The notes beneath the pieces were generated by a model, which was not told the origin of the DNA, did not search any database, and was given only the letters and a program-made list of their open reading frames with translations. Positions 1-8,856 of a stretch of 50,517 nt of DNA are shown here, piece by piece (the stretch's first letter is position 1; every line of letters begins with the position of its first letter). Both the position numbers and the translations under genes were made by a program. The stretch lies in assembly GCA_902606665.1 (NCBI GenBank), contig CACLHE010000002.1:1-50517 (forward strand). The letters are read 5' to 3'. Source of the DNA: an uncultured Pelagibacteraceae bacterium. GTDB lineage: Bacteria; Pseudomonadota; Alphaproteobacteria; Pelagibacterales; Pelagibacteraceae.

Positions 1-270
1 ATATCAAAGAATAAAAGAACTAACAGTCTTACAGATGATGAAGTATTAAAAATTAGAGAATTCATAGACCAAAATTACAAAGTTGAAGGAGATTTACGAA
101 GAGAAGTATCTCTTAATATAAAAAGACTTGTAGATCTTGCTACGTATAGAGGTTCTAGACATAAAAAAAAATTGCCGGTAAGAGGTCAAAGAACTCATTG
201 TAACGCACGTACGAGAAAAGGAAAAGCTATTGCTATAGCAGGAAAAAAACTAACACCACTGAAAAAATAA
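1..270 (+). CDS. rpsM: 30S ribosomal protein S13 (5' end outside window)
   Basis: The window opens inside this gene. Frame 1 reads without a stop for 89 codons to a TAA. The C-terminal half of S13 is clear: [13 protein letters not shown], then [27 protein letters not shown], the conserved basic tail that contacts 16S rRNA and the P-site tRNA in the head of the small subunit. It is followed 4 bases later by rpsK, the standard order in the alpha ribosomal operon. Only the N-terminal part is missing, because of the window edge. Confidence 0.97.
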   Translation: MSKNKRTNSLTDDEVLKIREFIDQNYKVEGDLRREVSLNIKRLVDLATYRGSRHKKKLPVRGQRTHCNARTRKGKAIAIAGKKLTPLKK

Positions 271-274
271 AATT

Positions 275-715
275 ATGAATAAAAATTTGAAAAAAGGTAA
301 AGAGCCTGAAAAAGAACAAGAAGAAAAAATAAAAAAAGTTAAAATTCACAAAAAAAAAATTAAAAAGAATATCACTAGCGGTGTAGCTTTTGTGAATGCG
401 ACTTTTAATAACACAATAATTACGATTGCTGATGATAGTGGTAATGTAATAGCTTGGTCTTCAGCTGGAGCTAAAGGATTTAAAGGTTCGAGAAAATCTA
501 CACCATACGCAGCACAGATAGCTGCGGATGATGCAGCAGGCAAAGCTCAGGAACATGGTTTAAAAGTTTTGACTGTAAAACTAAAAGGTCCCGGTGCAGG
601 AAGAGAAACGGCTTTGAGAGCTTTACAATCTAGAGGTTTTAAAATTCTCTCAATAAAAGATACAACTCCAATGCCTTACAATGGCTCGAGACCACCAAAA
701 AAGAGAAGGGTATAA
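275..715 (+). CDS. rpsK: 30S ribosomal protein S11
   Basis: S11 lies on the platform of the 30S subunit and helps shape the mRNA exit region. The core is typical: [52 protein letters not shown], and the C-terminal [15 protein letters not shown]. At 146 residues it is longer than the usual ~130. The extra length is a Lys/Glu-rich N-terminal extension of about 17 residues. The ATG lies 4 bases after the rpsM stop and rpoA follows 4 bases after its own stop, so all are one transcript. No clear Shine-Dalgarno sequence is visible. Confidence 0.97.
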   Translation: MNKNLKKGKEPEKEQEEKIKKVKIHKKKIKKNITSGVAFVNATFNNTIITIADDSGNVIAWSSAGAKGFKGSRKSTPYAAQIAADDAAGKAQEHGLKVLTVKLKGPGAGRETALRALQSRGFKILSIKDTTPMPYNGSRPPKKRRV

Positions 716-719
716 AAAT

Positions 720-1745
720 ATGGAAAATTCAATAATAATGCAAAATTGGAAATCGTTAATTAAACCTGGCAAATTAAATATAAAAAGTAATGAAAACAAA
801 ACTTCTACTACTATTACTGCAGAACCTCTTGAAAAAGGATATGCATTAACAATAGGAAATTCTTTAAGAAGAATTTTATTATCTTCAATACAAGGGTCAG
901 CTATTACAGCAATACAAATTGATGGAGTGCTTCATGAATTTTCGTCAATCAAAGGTGTTAGAGAAGATGTTACTGATATAGTTCTGAATGTTAAAGCTTT
1001 ATCACTAAAAGTAATGTCTAAGGAATCTAAAAAATTAGTATTAGACGCTAAAGGTCCAGGAGAAATTAAAGCTAAAGACATTCAATCAAATCCAGATGTA
1101 AAGATTTTAAATCCTGATTTAGTCATATGCCATTTAGATGATAATACGAAATTTCATATGGAATTAATAGCAAGCAATGGTAAAGGATATTGTCCAGCTG
1201 AAAAAAATAAATTGGATGATGCTCCTTTAGGTTTAATTGCAATTGATTCACTTTTTTCCCCAGTAAAAAAAGTATCATACACAGTTGAAAATGCTAGAGA
1301 AGGTCAATCACTAGATTACGATAAGTTGGTGATGAATGTTGAAACTGATGGATCTCTACCAGCAGAAGATGCTGTAGCGTATGCAGCAAGAATTTTTCAG
1401 GATCAATTGTCATTGTTTGTTAATTTCGACGAACCTGTTGAGGTTGAAAAAGTTCAAAAAACAACAGAACTTGAATTTAATAAAAATTTATTACGTAAAG
1501 TTGACGAGCTTGAACTTTCTGTAAGATCAATGAATTGCTTAAAAAATGATAATATAATTTATATAGGTGATTTAGTTCAAAAAACAGAACCAGAAATGTT
1601 AAGAACTCCAAATTTTGGCAGAAAATCTCTTAATGAAATCAAGGAAGTTTTGAATTCCATGTCTCTATATTTAGGAATGGAAGTTCCAAATTGGCCTCCA
1701 GATAACATTTCCGAATTATCAAAACGACTTGAAGATAATAACTAA
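720..1745 (+). CDS. rpoA: DNA-directed RNA polymerase subunit alpha
   Basis: The alpha subunit dimerises to nucleate RNA polymerase assembly; its C-terminal domain contacts promoters and activators. The N-terminal domain shows [23 protein letters not shown] and the C-terminal helix-hairpin-helix domain shows [33 protein letters not shown] start it at the ATG at 720 ([10 protein letters not shown]), 13 codons inside the track ORF, because the extension overlaps rpsK and does not resemble RpoA. That gives 341 residues, the normal alphaproteobacterial length. It is the third gene of the S13-S11-alpha-L17 operon. Confidence 0.96.
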   Translation: MENSIIMQNWKSLIKPGKLNIKSNENKTSTTITAEPLEKGYALTIGNSLRRILLSSIQGSAITAIQIDGVLHEFSSIKGVREDVTDIVLNVKALSLKVMSKESKKLVLDAKGPGEIKAKDIQSNPDVKILNPDLVICHLDDNTKFHMELIASNGKGYCPAEKNKLDDAPLGLIAIDSLFSPVKKVSYTVENAREGQSLDYDKLVMNVETDGSLPAEDAVAYAARIFQDQLSLFVNFDEPVEVEKVQKTTELEFNKNLLRKVDELELSVRSMNCLKNDNIIYIGDLVQKTEPEMLRTPNFGRKSLNEIKEVLNSMSLYLGMEVPNWPPDNISELSKRLEDNN

Positions 1746-1752
1746 TATTAAT

Positions 1753-2217
1753 ATGAGACATAAAATTGGTTATAGAAAGTTAAACAGAACATCAGAGCAT
1801 AGAAAAGCTTTGTTCAAAAATATGCTTAATTCACTTATTAAGTATGAACAAATCACAACTACACTCCCAAAAGCCAAAGAACTTAAACCAAAAGTTGATA
1901 AAATTATTACATTAGGTAAAAAGAAAAACTTACAGTCAAAAAAAAATTTGTTTGCGGAATTGCAGTCAAAAACTTCAGTTGAAAAATTGTCTAAAACATT
2001 ATCCCAAAGATATGAAAAAAGAAACGGAGGATATTGTAGAGTAATAAGAGCTGGATTTAGATATGGTGACGATGCTCCAATGGCGGTAATAGAATTAGTT
2101 GACAGAGATATTGAAGCAAAAAAGGTAGATTTAAAGAAAAAAACAGATACACCAAAAAAAGAAGCTACAACTTCAAAAAAGCCAGAAATAGAAAAAAAAA
2201 CTAAAACAAAAAAATAG
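1753..2217 (+). CDS. rplQ: 50S ribosomal protein L17
   Basis: L17 is a large-subunit protein near the peptide exit tunnel. It begins MRHKIGYRKLNRTSEHRKAL, the family signature, so the start is the ATG at 1753 rather than the earlier one in the track, which overlaps rpoA. Further conserved blocks are ITTTLPKAKEL and RVIRAGFRYGDDAPMAVIEL. After about residue 120 it carries a Lys/Glu/Thr-rich tail of roughly 35 residues, a common low-complexity extension in alphaproteobacteria. It ends the ribosomal operon. Confidence 0.96.
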   Translation: MRHKIGYRKLNRTSEHRKALFKNMLNSLIKYEQITTTLPKAKELKPKVDKIITLGKKKNLQSKKNLFAELQSKTSVEKLSKTLSQRYEKRNGGYCRVIRAGFRYGDDAPMAVIELVDRDIEAKKVDLKKKTDTPKKEATTSKKPEIEKKTKTKK

Positions 2218-2227
2218 TATATATATG

Positions 2228-2272
2228 AAAAGTATTTATGTTACTTTTATTAGTGACAATAAATTGTTTTTT
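2228..2272 (+). terminator. Possible terminator after the ribosomal operon
   Basis: Two short hairpins lie between rplQ and the next gene. The first is AAAAGTA (2228-2234) paired with TACTTTT (2242-2248) around a 7-base loop. The second is ACAAT/ATTGT (2256-2260 and 2263-2267), followed at once by five T. The position at the end of a strongly expressed operon supports a terminator. The stems are very AT-rich and the second loop is tight, so the call is tentative. Confidence 0.35.
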
Positions 2273-2274
2273 AT

Positions 2275-3183
2275 ATGAACAAAATTTATCAGGTCCATAC
2301 TAATTATATAAATTCACGTTTAGATAGGTGGTTTAGAAGAAATGTATGTGATGTTCCTCAATCTTTAATTGAAAAAAATATTAGAAAAGGAAAGATAAAG
2401 ATTAATAACAAAAAGAAAAAAAGCTCTTACAAACTACAAAAAAATGATCAAATCGCTCTCTACAACATTGAATTTACAAAGAAGACTAATCCTAAAATCA
2501 AAGAATTTTACAGGCCTAGTAAAAAAGATTTGTCATATTCGTCACAAATCTTTATTGAGAATAATGAAGATTTTGTGGTAATAAATAAACCTTCTGGCAT
2601 TGCAGTCCAATCAGGAACTAAATCTAAAAAAAATATTTTAGACATTTTAAGAAAGACCAAGGAATTTGATGGCACCATCCCTTATACTGTGCATAGAATT
2701 GATAAAGAAACTACTGGAATTCTAATTGTTGCAAAGAACAGAAAATTTGCACAACTTTTTACTTCGTTATTTCGTATTCGTAAAATACACAAAATCTATT
2801 TATGTATCTGCATTGGTCTTTTAGATAAAAATAAAGGCACTTTAAAAGATGATTTATTTCATTACGAAGGTGATAAAAAAATAGTTACAAAAGCAATTAC
2901 TCATTTTGAGGTTTTAAATACAAATAAAAATTATTCGTTATTAAAACTTATTCCTGAAACTGGACGAAAACATCAATTAAGAAAACAACTTTTAATGCGT
3001 GGATGTCCAGTCTTGGGTGACGATAAATACAGATTATCAAGAAATCATAATAGGAGGGGTACATTAATGCTGCATGCTCATAAAATAAGATTCTCAATAG
3101 CAGGAAAAAAATATAGTTTTACTGCCGAACCTCCTTTATCATTTAAAAAAGCTATCAATGAAAAATATCTAAAAATTTATTGA
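2275..3183 (+). CDS. rluC: RluC/RluA-family ribosomal large-subunit pseudouridine synthase
   Basis: Converts specific uridines of 23S rRNA to pseudouridine. The N-terminus (about residues 14-72) is an S4-like RNA-binding domain. The catalytic domain has the motif HRIDKETTGILIVAKN, with the catalytic Asp at about residue 143, plus VINKPSGIAVQSG and ETGRKHQLRKQL. The 302-residue length is normal. The ATG follows a T-rich stretch with no ribosome binding site visible. Its 3' end overlaps the convergent lipB gene by 29 bases. RluC is the best match by domain layout; RluD-like specificity cannot be excluded. Confidence 0.85.
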   Translation: MNKIYQVHTNYINSRLDRWFRRNVCDVPQSLIEKNIRKGKIKINNKKKKSSYKLQKNDQIALYNIEFTKKTNPKIKEFYRPSKKDLSYSSQIFIENNEDFVVINKPSGIAVQSGTKSKKNILDILRKTKEFDGTIPYTVHRIDKETTGILIVAKNRKFAQLFTSLFRIRKIHKIYLCICIGLLDKNKGTLKDDLFHYEGDKKIVTKAITHFEVLNTNKNYSLLKLIPETGRKHQLRKQLLMRGCPVLGDDKYRLSRNHNRRGTLMLHAHKIRFSIAGKKYSFTAEPPLSFKKAINEKYLKIY

Positions 3184-3772
3184 TAATTATATCATTTATT
3201 TTATCAAATCTTCTAACTCCAATTTTTTTTAAACTTGTAACTCCTCTATCTGAAATTCCACATGGTATAATATCTTTATACATAGTTAGGTCATTAGAAA
3301 CATTAATAGAAAAACCATGATATGCAACCCATCTTCTGATTCTTAATCCTATTGCAGCTATTTTTTTTGTCGAATTTTTATCTTCTACCCAAATTCCAAT
3401 TCTTTTTTTGTCAGCATGAGATTCTATATGATATGCCTTCAAAATGTTAATTATACATAATTCTATATTACTAATTAATTTTCTTATATCTCTTTTTCTT
3501 TTATTTAAATTTATAACAAAATAGACTACCTTTTGACCTTTAGAATGAAGCGTGACTTTTCCTCCTCTTCTAGTTTTTATAACTTTAATTTTTTTATTAA
3601 TTATATCTTTGCTATTGTAACTAGTGCCGGCCGTATATACTGTTTTATGTTCTAAAACCCACAAAAATTCACCTTTTTTACCTGAAATTACATCATCAAC
3701 TCTTTTTTCAAGAATTTTCATAGAATCTGCATAATCAACTGGTTTTACGCTATTTTTAACTTCCATGTTCAT
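3155..3772 (-). CDS. lipB: Lipoyl(octanoyl) transferase LipB
   Basis: Moves octanoate from acyl carrier protein to lipoyl domains of dehydrogenases and the glycine cleavage H protein. The motif RGGKVTLHSKGQ (from about residue 69) corresponds to the family's RGGxVTxHGPGQ. The catalytic Cys at about 161 (PCGISDRGVTSL) and the Lys at about 137 (KKIAAIGLRIRRW) are both present. The GPG of the first motif is replaced by SKG, which is unusual. ATG at 3772 is used; a second ATG lies two codons in. The gene overlaps rluC convergently by 29 bases and diverges from mgtE. Confidence 0.9.
   Translation of the reverse strand: MNMEVKNSVKPVDYADSMKILEKRVDDVISGKKGEFLWVLEHKTVYTAGTSYNSKDIINKKIKVIKTRRGGKVTLHSKGQKVVYFVINLNKRKRDIRKLISNIELCIINILKAYHIESHADKKRIGIWVEDKNSTKKIAAIGLRIRRWVAYHGFSINVSNDLTMYKDIIPCGISDRGVTSLKKIGVRRFDKINDIIINKFLDIFH
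3180..3207. repeat. Small inverted repeat at the rluC/lipB junction
   Basis: TTGATAA (3180-3186) and TTATCAA (3201-3207) form a perfect 7-bp inverted repeat around a 14-base AT spacer. It sits exactly at the rluC stop codon and inside the end of lipB. It could weakly help end transcription between these convergent genes, but it has no T-run on the plus strand and may be chance in AT-rich DNA. Confidence 0.25.
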
Positions 3773-3837
3773 TTTAAGTTTGTGGTTATAAAAAAAATCA
3801 AATAAACAGTATCGAAATTTAATAAATTATTACTTTT
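3773..3837. promoter_or_regulatory. Divergent promoter region lipB / mgtE
   Basis: These 65 AT-rich bases separate two divergent start codons, so both promoters should lie here or just inside the genes. A TTGTGG-like -35 (3780-3785) with TAAACA 17 bases downstream faces mgtE, but the match to consensus is weak. I see no operator palindrome and no magnesium riboswitch; the space is too short for one. Confidence 0.3.
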
Positions 3838-5217
3838 ATGAGTTTAACAAAAAAAATATCAGATAAAAAAGTTAATTTTGAGTTTAATAAAGAACTTATC
3901 AACGTTTTTAACAAAAAAATTAAGGATAATGATACTCAATTTTTAAATAGAACTTTAAAAGAGCTTCATCCCGCTGATTCTGCTGATATAATTGAAAATC
4001 TGAGTGAAGAAAATAGATCTAAGCTCATTGAGCTGGAGGGTTTTAATCTTGATCCAGAAATCTTTATTGAGTTAAATGAATCTATCCAAAGTGAAATTTT
4101 TATTCTTCTTTCAACGGAATCAATAGCAAATATCTTAAAAAGATTAGAATCTGATAATGCTTTAAAAATTATAGAAAATTTAGATGAAAAGAAGAAGAAT
4201 ACAGTTTTAGATAAACTTCCACCAAAAGATAGATTTTTGTTGGAAGAAGGTTTAAGTTATCCCGAAGACTCTGCTGCACGAATTATGCAAAGAGAATTTA
4301 CTGCCATCCCAAGCAATTGGTCTGTTGGTCAAACGATAGATTATTTAAGAGAAAATAAAGACTTACCTGAAGAGTTTTTAGAAATTTTTATTGTTGATAG
4401 CAATTTTAAACCTGTTGGAACAGTACCTTCTTCAAAAGTTTTAAGAGCATCAAGAGATTCAAAAATGAATTCTATAATGAATGAAACTCAAGTTTTAATC
4501 CCAGTAAATATGGATAAGGAGGAAGTTGGATATATTTTTGAAAATTATAATTTGGTATCTGCTGGTGTAGTTGATAAAAATGATAAATTAGTTGGCATGA
4601 TAACAGGAGACGATGTATTTACAGTCCTTAAGGAGGAAGCTGAAGAAGACGTTTTAAGACTAGCTGGGGTAGGAGATGAAGAAATTACTGACAGCATCTT
4701 TCAAAAGACTAAAAGAAGATTTAATTGGTTGTTGCTTAACTTATTTACAGCTTTATTGGCTACCTGGGTAATTAGTATGTTTGGAGCATCCATTGAACAA
4801 ATGGTGGCACTTGCCTTCCTAATGCCGATAGTTGCATCGATGGGTGGTAATGCTGGCATGCAAACTTTAGCGGTAACAATAAGATCCCTAGCAACAAAAG
4901 AGTTGTCAGAAAGAAATTTTAGAAAAGTTGTAGGTAAGGAATTTTTTATTGGAATTTTGAATGGTATAATATTTGCTATAATAACTGGAGCAATTGTTCA
5001 GTTATGGTTTAAGGAGATAAATTTATCAATTCTAATAGCTGTATCAATGATATTAAATATGATAGCAGCTGGTTTGTTTGGAATTCTTGTTCCTGTGTCT
5101 CTTAAAAAATTCAATATTGACCCAGCTATTGCGTCAAGTGTTTTTGTTACAACAATAACTGATGTTATAGGATTTTTAACGTTTTTAGGATTAGGAGCTT
5201 ATTTTTTCTACGGCTAA
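3838..5217 (+). CDS. mgtE: Magnesium transporter MgtE
   Basis: An inner-membrane, Mg2+-gated channel for Mg2+ uptake. The 459 residues show the full layout: a helical MgtE_N domain (about 30-135, with LHPADSADIIENL), two CBS domains (about 140-265, with MNETQVLIPV and VGMITGDDVF), then a membrane domain of about five helices. The signature MPIVASMGGNAGMQTLAVTIRSLA forms the pore. The ATG at 3838 has no obvious Shine-Dalgarno. The stop overlaps the convergent panC stop by 4 bases. Confidence 0.95.
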   Translation: MSLTKKISDKKVNFEFNKELINVFNKKIKDNDTQFLNRTLKELHPADSADIIENLSEENRSKLIELEGFNLDPEIFIELNESIQSEIFILLSTESIANILKRLESDNALKIIENLDEKKKNTVLDKLPPKDRFLLEEGLSYPEDSAARIMQREFTAIPSNWSVGQTIDYLRENKDLPEEFLEIFIVDSNFKPVGTVPSSKVLRASRDSKMNSIMNETQVLIPVNMDKEEVGYIFENYNLVSAGVVDKNDKLVGMITGDDVFTVLKEEAEEDVLRLAGVGDEEITDSIFQKTKRRFNWLLLNLFTALLATWVISMFGASIEQMVALAFLMPIVASMGGNAGMQTLAVTIRSLATKELSERNFRKVVGKEFFIGILNGIIFAIITGAIVQLWFKEINLSILIAVSMILNMIAAGLFGILVPVSLKKFNIDPAIASSVFVTTITDVIGFLTFLGLGAYFFYG

Positions 5218-6023
5218 ATATTATCAATTAACCTAGTCTTACCAAGATAATAAGATATAAAAATTCTGTACTTATTTTTACTATAATGAGGTTTTATAAG
5301 TTTGTTTATATCTAGCACTTTAATATATTCAATTTTTTTTATATTAAATTTATTAATTTGCTTCTCAATATAATTAATATTAATTTTTTTATTTATAAGC
5401 TTATATTTAGCATTTTTTAAAATATTATAAATTCTAGATGCAATAATAGTTTCTTTCTTTGAAAGTAGTAAATTTCTTGAAGATATTGCTACTCCATTTT
5501 TACTTCTTACTGTTTTACAGGGAACCACTTTGAGGTTTCTATATTTATTATTTACATAATCAGATATAATTTTTAATTGTTGCATATCTTTTTCACCAAA
5601 ATATATTCTTTTTGGATTTATTATTTTTATAAATCTATCAACTACATCAACAACAGATTTGAAATGTCCTGGTCTATGTTTTCCGCAAAGTTTTTTTTCA
5701 AATCTATTGATTTTAATTTTTTTATTTGGACCATCAGGATAAATTTGTTTTGTTGTAGGTAAATACAAATAATCAATTTTTAATTTTTTTAATATAGATA
5801 TATCTTTCTTTAAAACCCTCGGATACTTATGAAAGTCGCTTTTTTTATTAAATTGAGGTTTGTTAATAAATATAGATACGACCGTATTATTACATTGGCT
5901 TATTGATTTTCTAATAAGAGACATATGACCATTATGAATAGCTCCCATTGTGGGTACAAAACCTAAATTTTTATCGTTTTGAATTAAACTTCTCAGTTTA
6001 TTTTTGTCTTTAATTATTTTCAT
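5214..6023 (-). CDS. panC: Pantothenate synthetase
   Basis: Joins pantoate and beta-alanine using ATP, the last step of vitamin B5 synthesis. Family motifs are intact: VPTMGAIHNGH (about 23-33), HRPGHFKSVVDVVDRF, FGEKDMQQLKII and AISSRNLLLS near the KMSKS-equivalent loop. Its 269 residues are slightly shorter than the usual ~280, and the C-terminal domain is very Lys/Ile/Asn-rich. It stands alone, convergent with mgtE and divergent from galU. panB and panD are not in the window. Confidence 0.95.
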   Translation of the reverse strand: MKIIKDKNKLRSLIQNDKNLGFVPTMGAIHNGHMSLIRKSISQCNNTVVSIFINKPQFNKKSDFHKYPRVLKKDISILKKLKIDYLYLPTTKQIYPDGPNKKIKINRFEKKLCGKHRPGHFKSVVDVVDRFIKIINPKRIYFGEKDMQQLKIISDYVNNKYRNLKVVPCKTVRSKNGVAISSRNLLLSKKETIIASRIYNILKNAKYKLINKKININYIEKQINKFNIKKIEYIKVLDINKLIKPHYSKNKYRIFISYYLGKTRLIDNI

Positions 6024-6058
6024 TTGTAAAATTTAAGTATTATATGTAAAAGAAAGCA

Positions 6059-6874
6059 ATGATTAAACAGGCTATTATTCCATTAGCTGGATTGGGAACT
6101 AGATTATTGCCGTTAACAAGCGTCTTACCTAAAGAATTGCTTCCTATTAATGGTAAACCAGGATTAGAATATATTCTAGATGAATGTATTGAAGCAGGCA
6201 TAAAAGAATTTATTTTCATTATCTCTTCAAAAAAAAAAATGATCAAACATTATTTTTTTAACGATATTTTTTATAAAAAACTAATAAGAAAAAAACCTAG
6301 AAATAAAAGATTAAAAATCGAATATGCCAAAATTAAAAAATATAGAAAGATGATTAAATTTGTTTATCAAAACTCACCAAAAGGAACTGGTGATGCTATT
6401 TTAAAATGCAAAAATTTAATTAAATCAAATTTTTTTTTAATGTTAATGCCTGATGATTTAATAATTAAAAAAAACTGTTCAATCTCTATGATTAAACTTC
6501 ATAAAAAATATAGATCATCAATAATCGCATCTAAAAAGGTTAACAGAAGGGATGTATCAAGATGGGGTATTTTTAATTTAAAAAAAATTGATAAAAGAAA
6601 TTTTATCATTAAAGATGTTATCGAAAAACCAAATATTACTAAAGCTCCCTCGAATTATGCCGTTATTGGACGTTATATACTGCACAAAAATATATTTAAA
6701 ATATTAAAGAACCAAAGACCTGGAAAAAATGGCGAAATCCATATTACAGATTCTATAAGATCTTTAATTTTGAAAAAAAATAAGTTTATTGGACATATTT
6801 TTGCCGGCAAATACTTAGATTGTGGGACCATGCACGGTTATATTAATTCATCACATCAAATATCGAGATTGTAA
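6059..6874 (+). CDS. galU: UTP-glucose-1-phosphate uridylyltransferase
   Basis: Makes UDP-glucose from UTP and glucose-1-phosphate. The nucleotide-binding motif GLGTRLLPLTSVLPKELLPI (from residue 11) and KPGLEYILDECIEAGI are diagnostic of GalU. Later blocks are GTGDAILKCK, MPDDLI and VIEKP. At 271 residues it is a little short for the family. An 11-A run lies in the coding sequence at 6229-6239. ugd, which uses its product, starts 3 bases after the stop, so the two form a UDP-glucuronate operon. Confidence 0.93.
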   Translation: MIKQAIIPLAGLGTRLLPLTSVLPKELLPINGKPGLEYILDECIEAGIKEFIFIISSKKKMIKHYFFNDIFYKKLIRKKPRNKRLKIEYAKIKKYRKMIKFVYQNSPKGTGDAILKCKNLIKSNFFLMLMPDDLIIKKNCSISMIKLHKKYRSSIIASKKVNRRDVSRWGIFNLKKIDKRNFIIKDVIEKPNITKAPSNYAVIGRYILHKNIFKILKNQRPGKNGEIHITDSIRSLILKKNKFIGHIFAGKYLDCGTMHGYINSSHQISRL

Positions 6875-6877
6875 CTT

Positions 6878-8176
6878 ATGAAAATTTGTATGATAGGTGT
6901 TGGATATGTAGGTCTAGTAAGTGGAGCATGTTTTGCTGACCTTGGTAATACAGTTTATTGTATAGATAATAATCAGGATAAGATTGATATGTTAAACATG
7001 GGCAAGATTCCTATCTATGAGCCTGGCTTATCTGAAATTGTAAAAAAAAATTATTTATCAAATAGATTAAAGTTTAGCACGAACTTAAAAGATGCTGTAA
7101 TAAAATCTGATATTATTTTTATTTGTGTAGGTACGCCTTCATCAAAAGGAAAAAAATCTGCTAATCTTAAATATGTTTTTAATGCAGCAAATGAACTTAG
7201 TAAATACATAAATAAATTTAAGATAATTGTTAACAAATCCACAGTACCAGTTTCAACCGGAGACATAGTCGAAAAGATCATTCTAAAAAAGAAAAAAAAG
7301 AAATTGTTTGAAGTTGTCTCTAATCCAGAATTTTTACGAGAAGGTGAAGCTATAAGAGATTTTAGATTTCCAGACAGAATTGTTATTGGATGCAATAATA
7401 AGAAAGTTATCCGTAAATTAGAATCTTTGTATGATCCTCTAATCAAAAAAGGTGCATTTTTTTTATCAACCAGCAGGAGAGGAGCTGAATTAATTAAATA
7501 TGCTTCAAATGCATTTCTAGCGACAAAAATTTCATTTATTAATGAAATAGCAAATTTATGTGAAAAGACTGGAGTAAATGTTGAGGATGTATCTATTGGT
7601 ATGGGCCTTGATAAAAGAATAGGTAGCCGTTTTTTAAGAGCTGGTCCAGCATATGGAGGCTCATGTTTTCCAAAAGATATTGCAGCACTAGCTGTTACAG
7701 GCGATCAATATAAAACAAATTTATCCATCATTAAATCTGTTATGAAATCTAATTCTAATAGAAAAATTTTACTTATAGAAAGAATTAAGAGGATTTTATC
7801 AAATAAGATAAAAAATAAAGAAATAGCAGTTCTTGGAGTAACTTTTAAGCCAAATACAGACGACATGAGACAGTCTTCCAGCTTAAAATTATTACCTTTT
7901 TTACAAAAAAAAGGAGCAAAAATTAATTATTATGATCCGTCAGGTGAAAAGAAAGAATTTTCTAGGCTTAAAAATATCTCTTTCTGCAGAAATATTAAAG
8001 AAGCCTGTAAAAAAGCTGATTTGATTATAATCCATACCGAATGGGATGAATTTAAGACTATTGATTTTAAAAAAGTTTCAAAAAATAAAAAAGTTAAGAT
8101 CTACGATATGAGGAACTTATATTCTTCATCAAAAATGCAAAAGTTAGGCTTTTTATATTATTCAATAGGAAGATAA
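6878..8176 (+). CDS. ugd: UDP-glucose 6-dehydrogenase
   Basis: Oxidises UDP-glucose to UDP-glucuronate with two NAD+. An N-terminal Rossmann motif MIGVGYVGLVSGACFADLG, KSTVPVSTGD, NPEFLREGEA and the catalytic Cys in AYGGSCFPKD (about residue 265) are all present. The C-terminal UDP-binding domain contains GVTFKPNTDDMRQS. The 432-residue length is normal. With galU upstream it should supply UDP-glucuronate for surface polysaccharide or glucuronosyl lipids; no glycosyltransferase is nearby to say which. It converges on the RidA-like gene with a 5-base gap. Confidence 0.95.
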   Translation: MKICMIGVGYVGLVSGACFADLGNTVYCIDNNQDKIDMLNMGKIPIYEPGLSEIVKKNYLSNRLKFSTNLKDAVIKSDIIFICVGTPSSKGKKSANLKYVFNAANELSKYINKFKIIVNKSTVPVSTGDIVEKIILKKKKKKLFEVVSNPEFLREGEAIRDFRFPDRIVIGCNNKKVIRKLESLYDPLIKKGAFFLSTSRRGAELIKYASNAFLATKISFINEIANLCEKTGVNVEDVSIGMGLDKRIGSRFLRAGPAYGGSCFPKDIAALAVTGDQYKTNLSIIKSVMKSNSNRKILLIERIKRILSNKIKNKEIAVLGVTFKPNTDDMRQSSSLKLLPFLQKKGAKINYYDPSGEKKEFSRLKNISFCRNIKEACKKADLIIIHTEWDEFKTIDFKKVSKNKKVKIYDMRNLYSSSKMQKLGFLYYSIGR

Positions 8177-8181
8177 TTTTA

Positions 8182-8643
8182 TTAAATTTCGAAGATAGCA
8201 TCTATTTCAACTGCTGCTCCGAGTGGTAGCGAATTAGTACTTACAGCAGCTCTAGTATGTTTTCCGTTATCACCAAATATTTCAGATAAAGTTTCAGAAG
8301 CAGGATTTATAACTTTAGGTTGATCATAAAAATCATCAGTAGAATTTACATATCCTGTAATCTTCACACAATTTTTGATCTTATCAAGATCTCCATTCAT
8401 AGCCTTTTTGGCTTGTGCTATAATATTAATCACACAATATCTTGATGCCTTTTGACCATCCTGAAGATTAAGATTTTTACCAATTTTTCCTTTTATCATT
8501 TCACCATTAGAAGATATAGGTAGCTGTCCCGAAATATAAAGTAGATTTTTTATTTTTTTAAATGCAACGTAAGCTCCAACTGGTGCCGGAGCATCAGGTA
8601 TAACTATATTTAACCCTTTAAGTTTATCGGATATAGAGGTCAA
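8182..8643 (-). CDS. RidA/YjgF-family protein
   Basis: A member of the trimeric RidA/YjgF/UK114 fold, many of which hydrolyse reactive enamine/imine intermediates from PLP enzymes. Seen: LLYISGQLPIS, then TRAAVSTNSLPLGAAVEIDAIFEI with the conserved Arg near the C-terminus. It is about 153 residues with an N-terminal extension relative to classical RidA (~128), typical of the COG0251 subgroup lacking proven deaminase activity. The start is TTG at 8643; no ATG exists before residue 47. It is the last gene of the minus-strand block after topA. Confidence 0.8.
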   Translation of the reverse strand: MTSISDKLKGLNIVIPDAPAPVGAYVAFKKIKNLLYISGQLPISSNGEMIKGKIGKNLNLQDGQKASRYCVINIIAQAKKAMNGDLDKIKNCVKITGYVNSTDDFYDQPKVINPASETLSEIFGDNGKHTRAAVSTNSLPLGAAVEIDAIFEI

Positions 8644-8646
8644 GTA

Positions 8647-8856
8647 TTAATTTTTCTTTTTAAATAAGTTTTTAAGTTTTTTGCTAAGGCCATCTCCATC
8701 ACTGGACTTTCCAGCTTTGCACTTCCAACTTTCTAACAATTTAACTCCAGTTTTAGCTTTGAGCAGTGACTCACATTCTTCACTTTCGGCAGCAAATGAA
8801 TTGGAACTAAAAAGTGTCAATATAATAATTAGTGGTAAAGATTTTAATATTTTCAT
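8647..8856 (-). CDS. Small exported protein of unknown function
   Basis: I do not recognise this family. It encodes 69 residues. The N-terminus (MKILKSLPLIIILTLFSSNSFA) is a classic Sec signal peptide with probable cleavage after Ala22, leaving a mature peptide of about 47 residues. That peptide has an acidic start, two Cys (in EECE and WKCK) that could form a disulfide, and a strongly basic Lys-rich end. Its ATG directly abuts the topA stop, with no base between, and the next gene follows 3 bases after its stop, so it is co-transcribed and probably translationally coupled. It is likely periplasmic. Confidence 0.7.
   Translation of the reverse strand: MKILKSLPLIIILTLFSSNSFAAESEECESLLKAKTGVKLLESWKCKAGKSSDGDGLSKKLKNLFKKKN

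Noticed and set aside
7051-7446. 131-codon minus-strand ORF inside ugd
   Set aside because: Shadow of a strongly conserved ugd frame, with poly-Phe from antisense of Lys codons.
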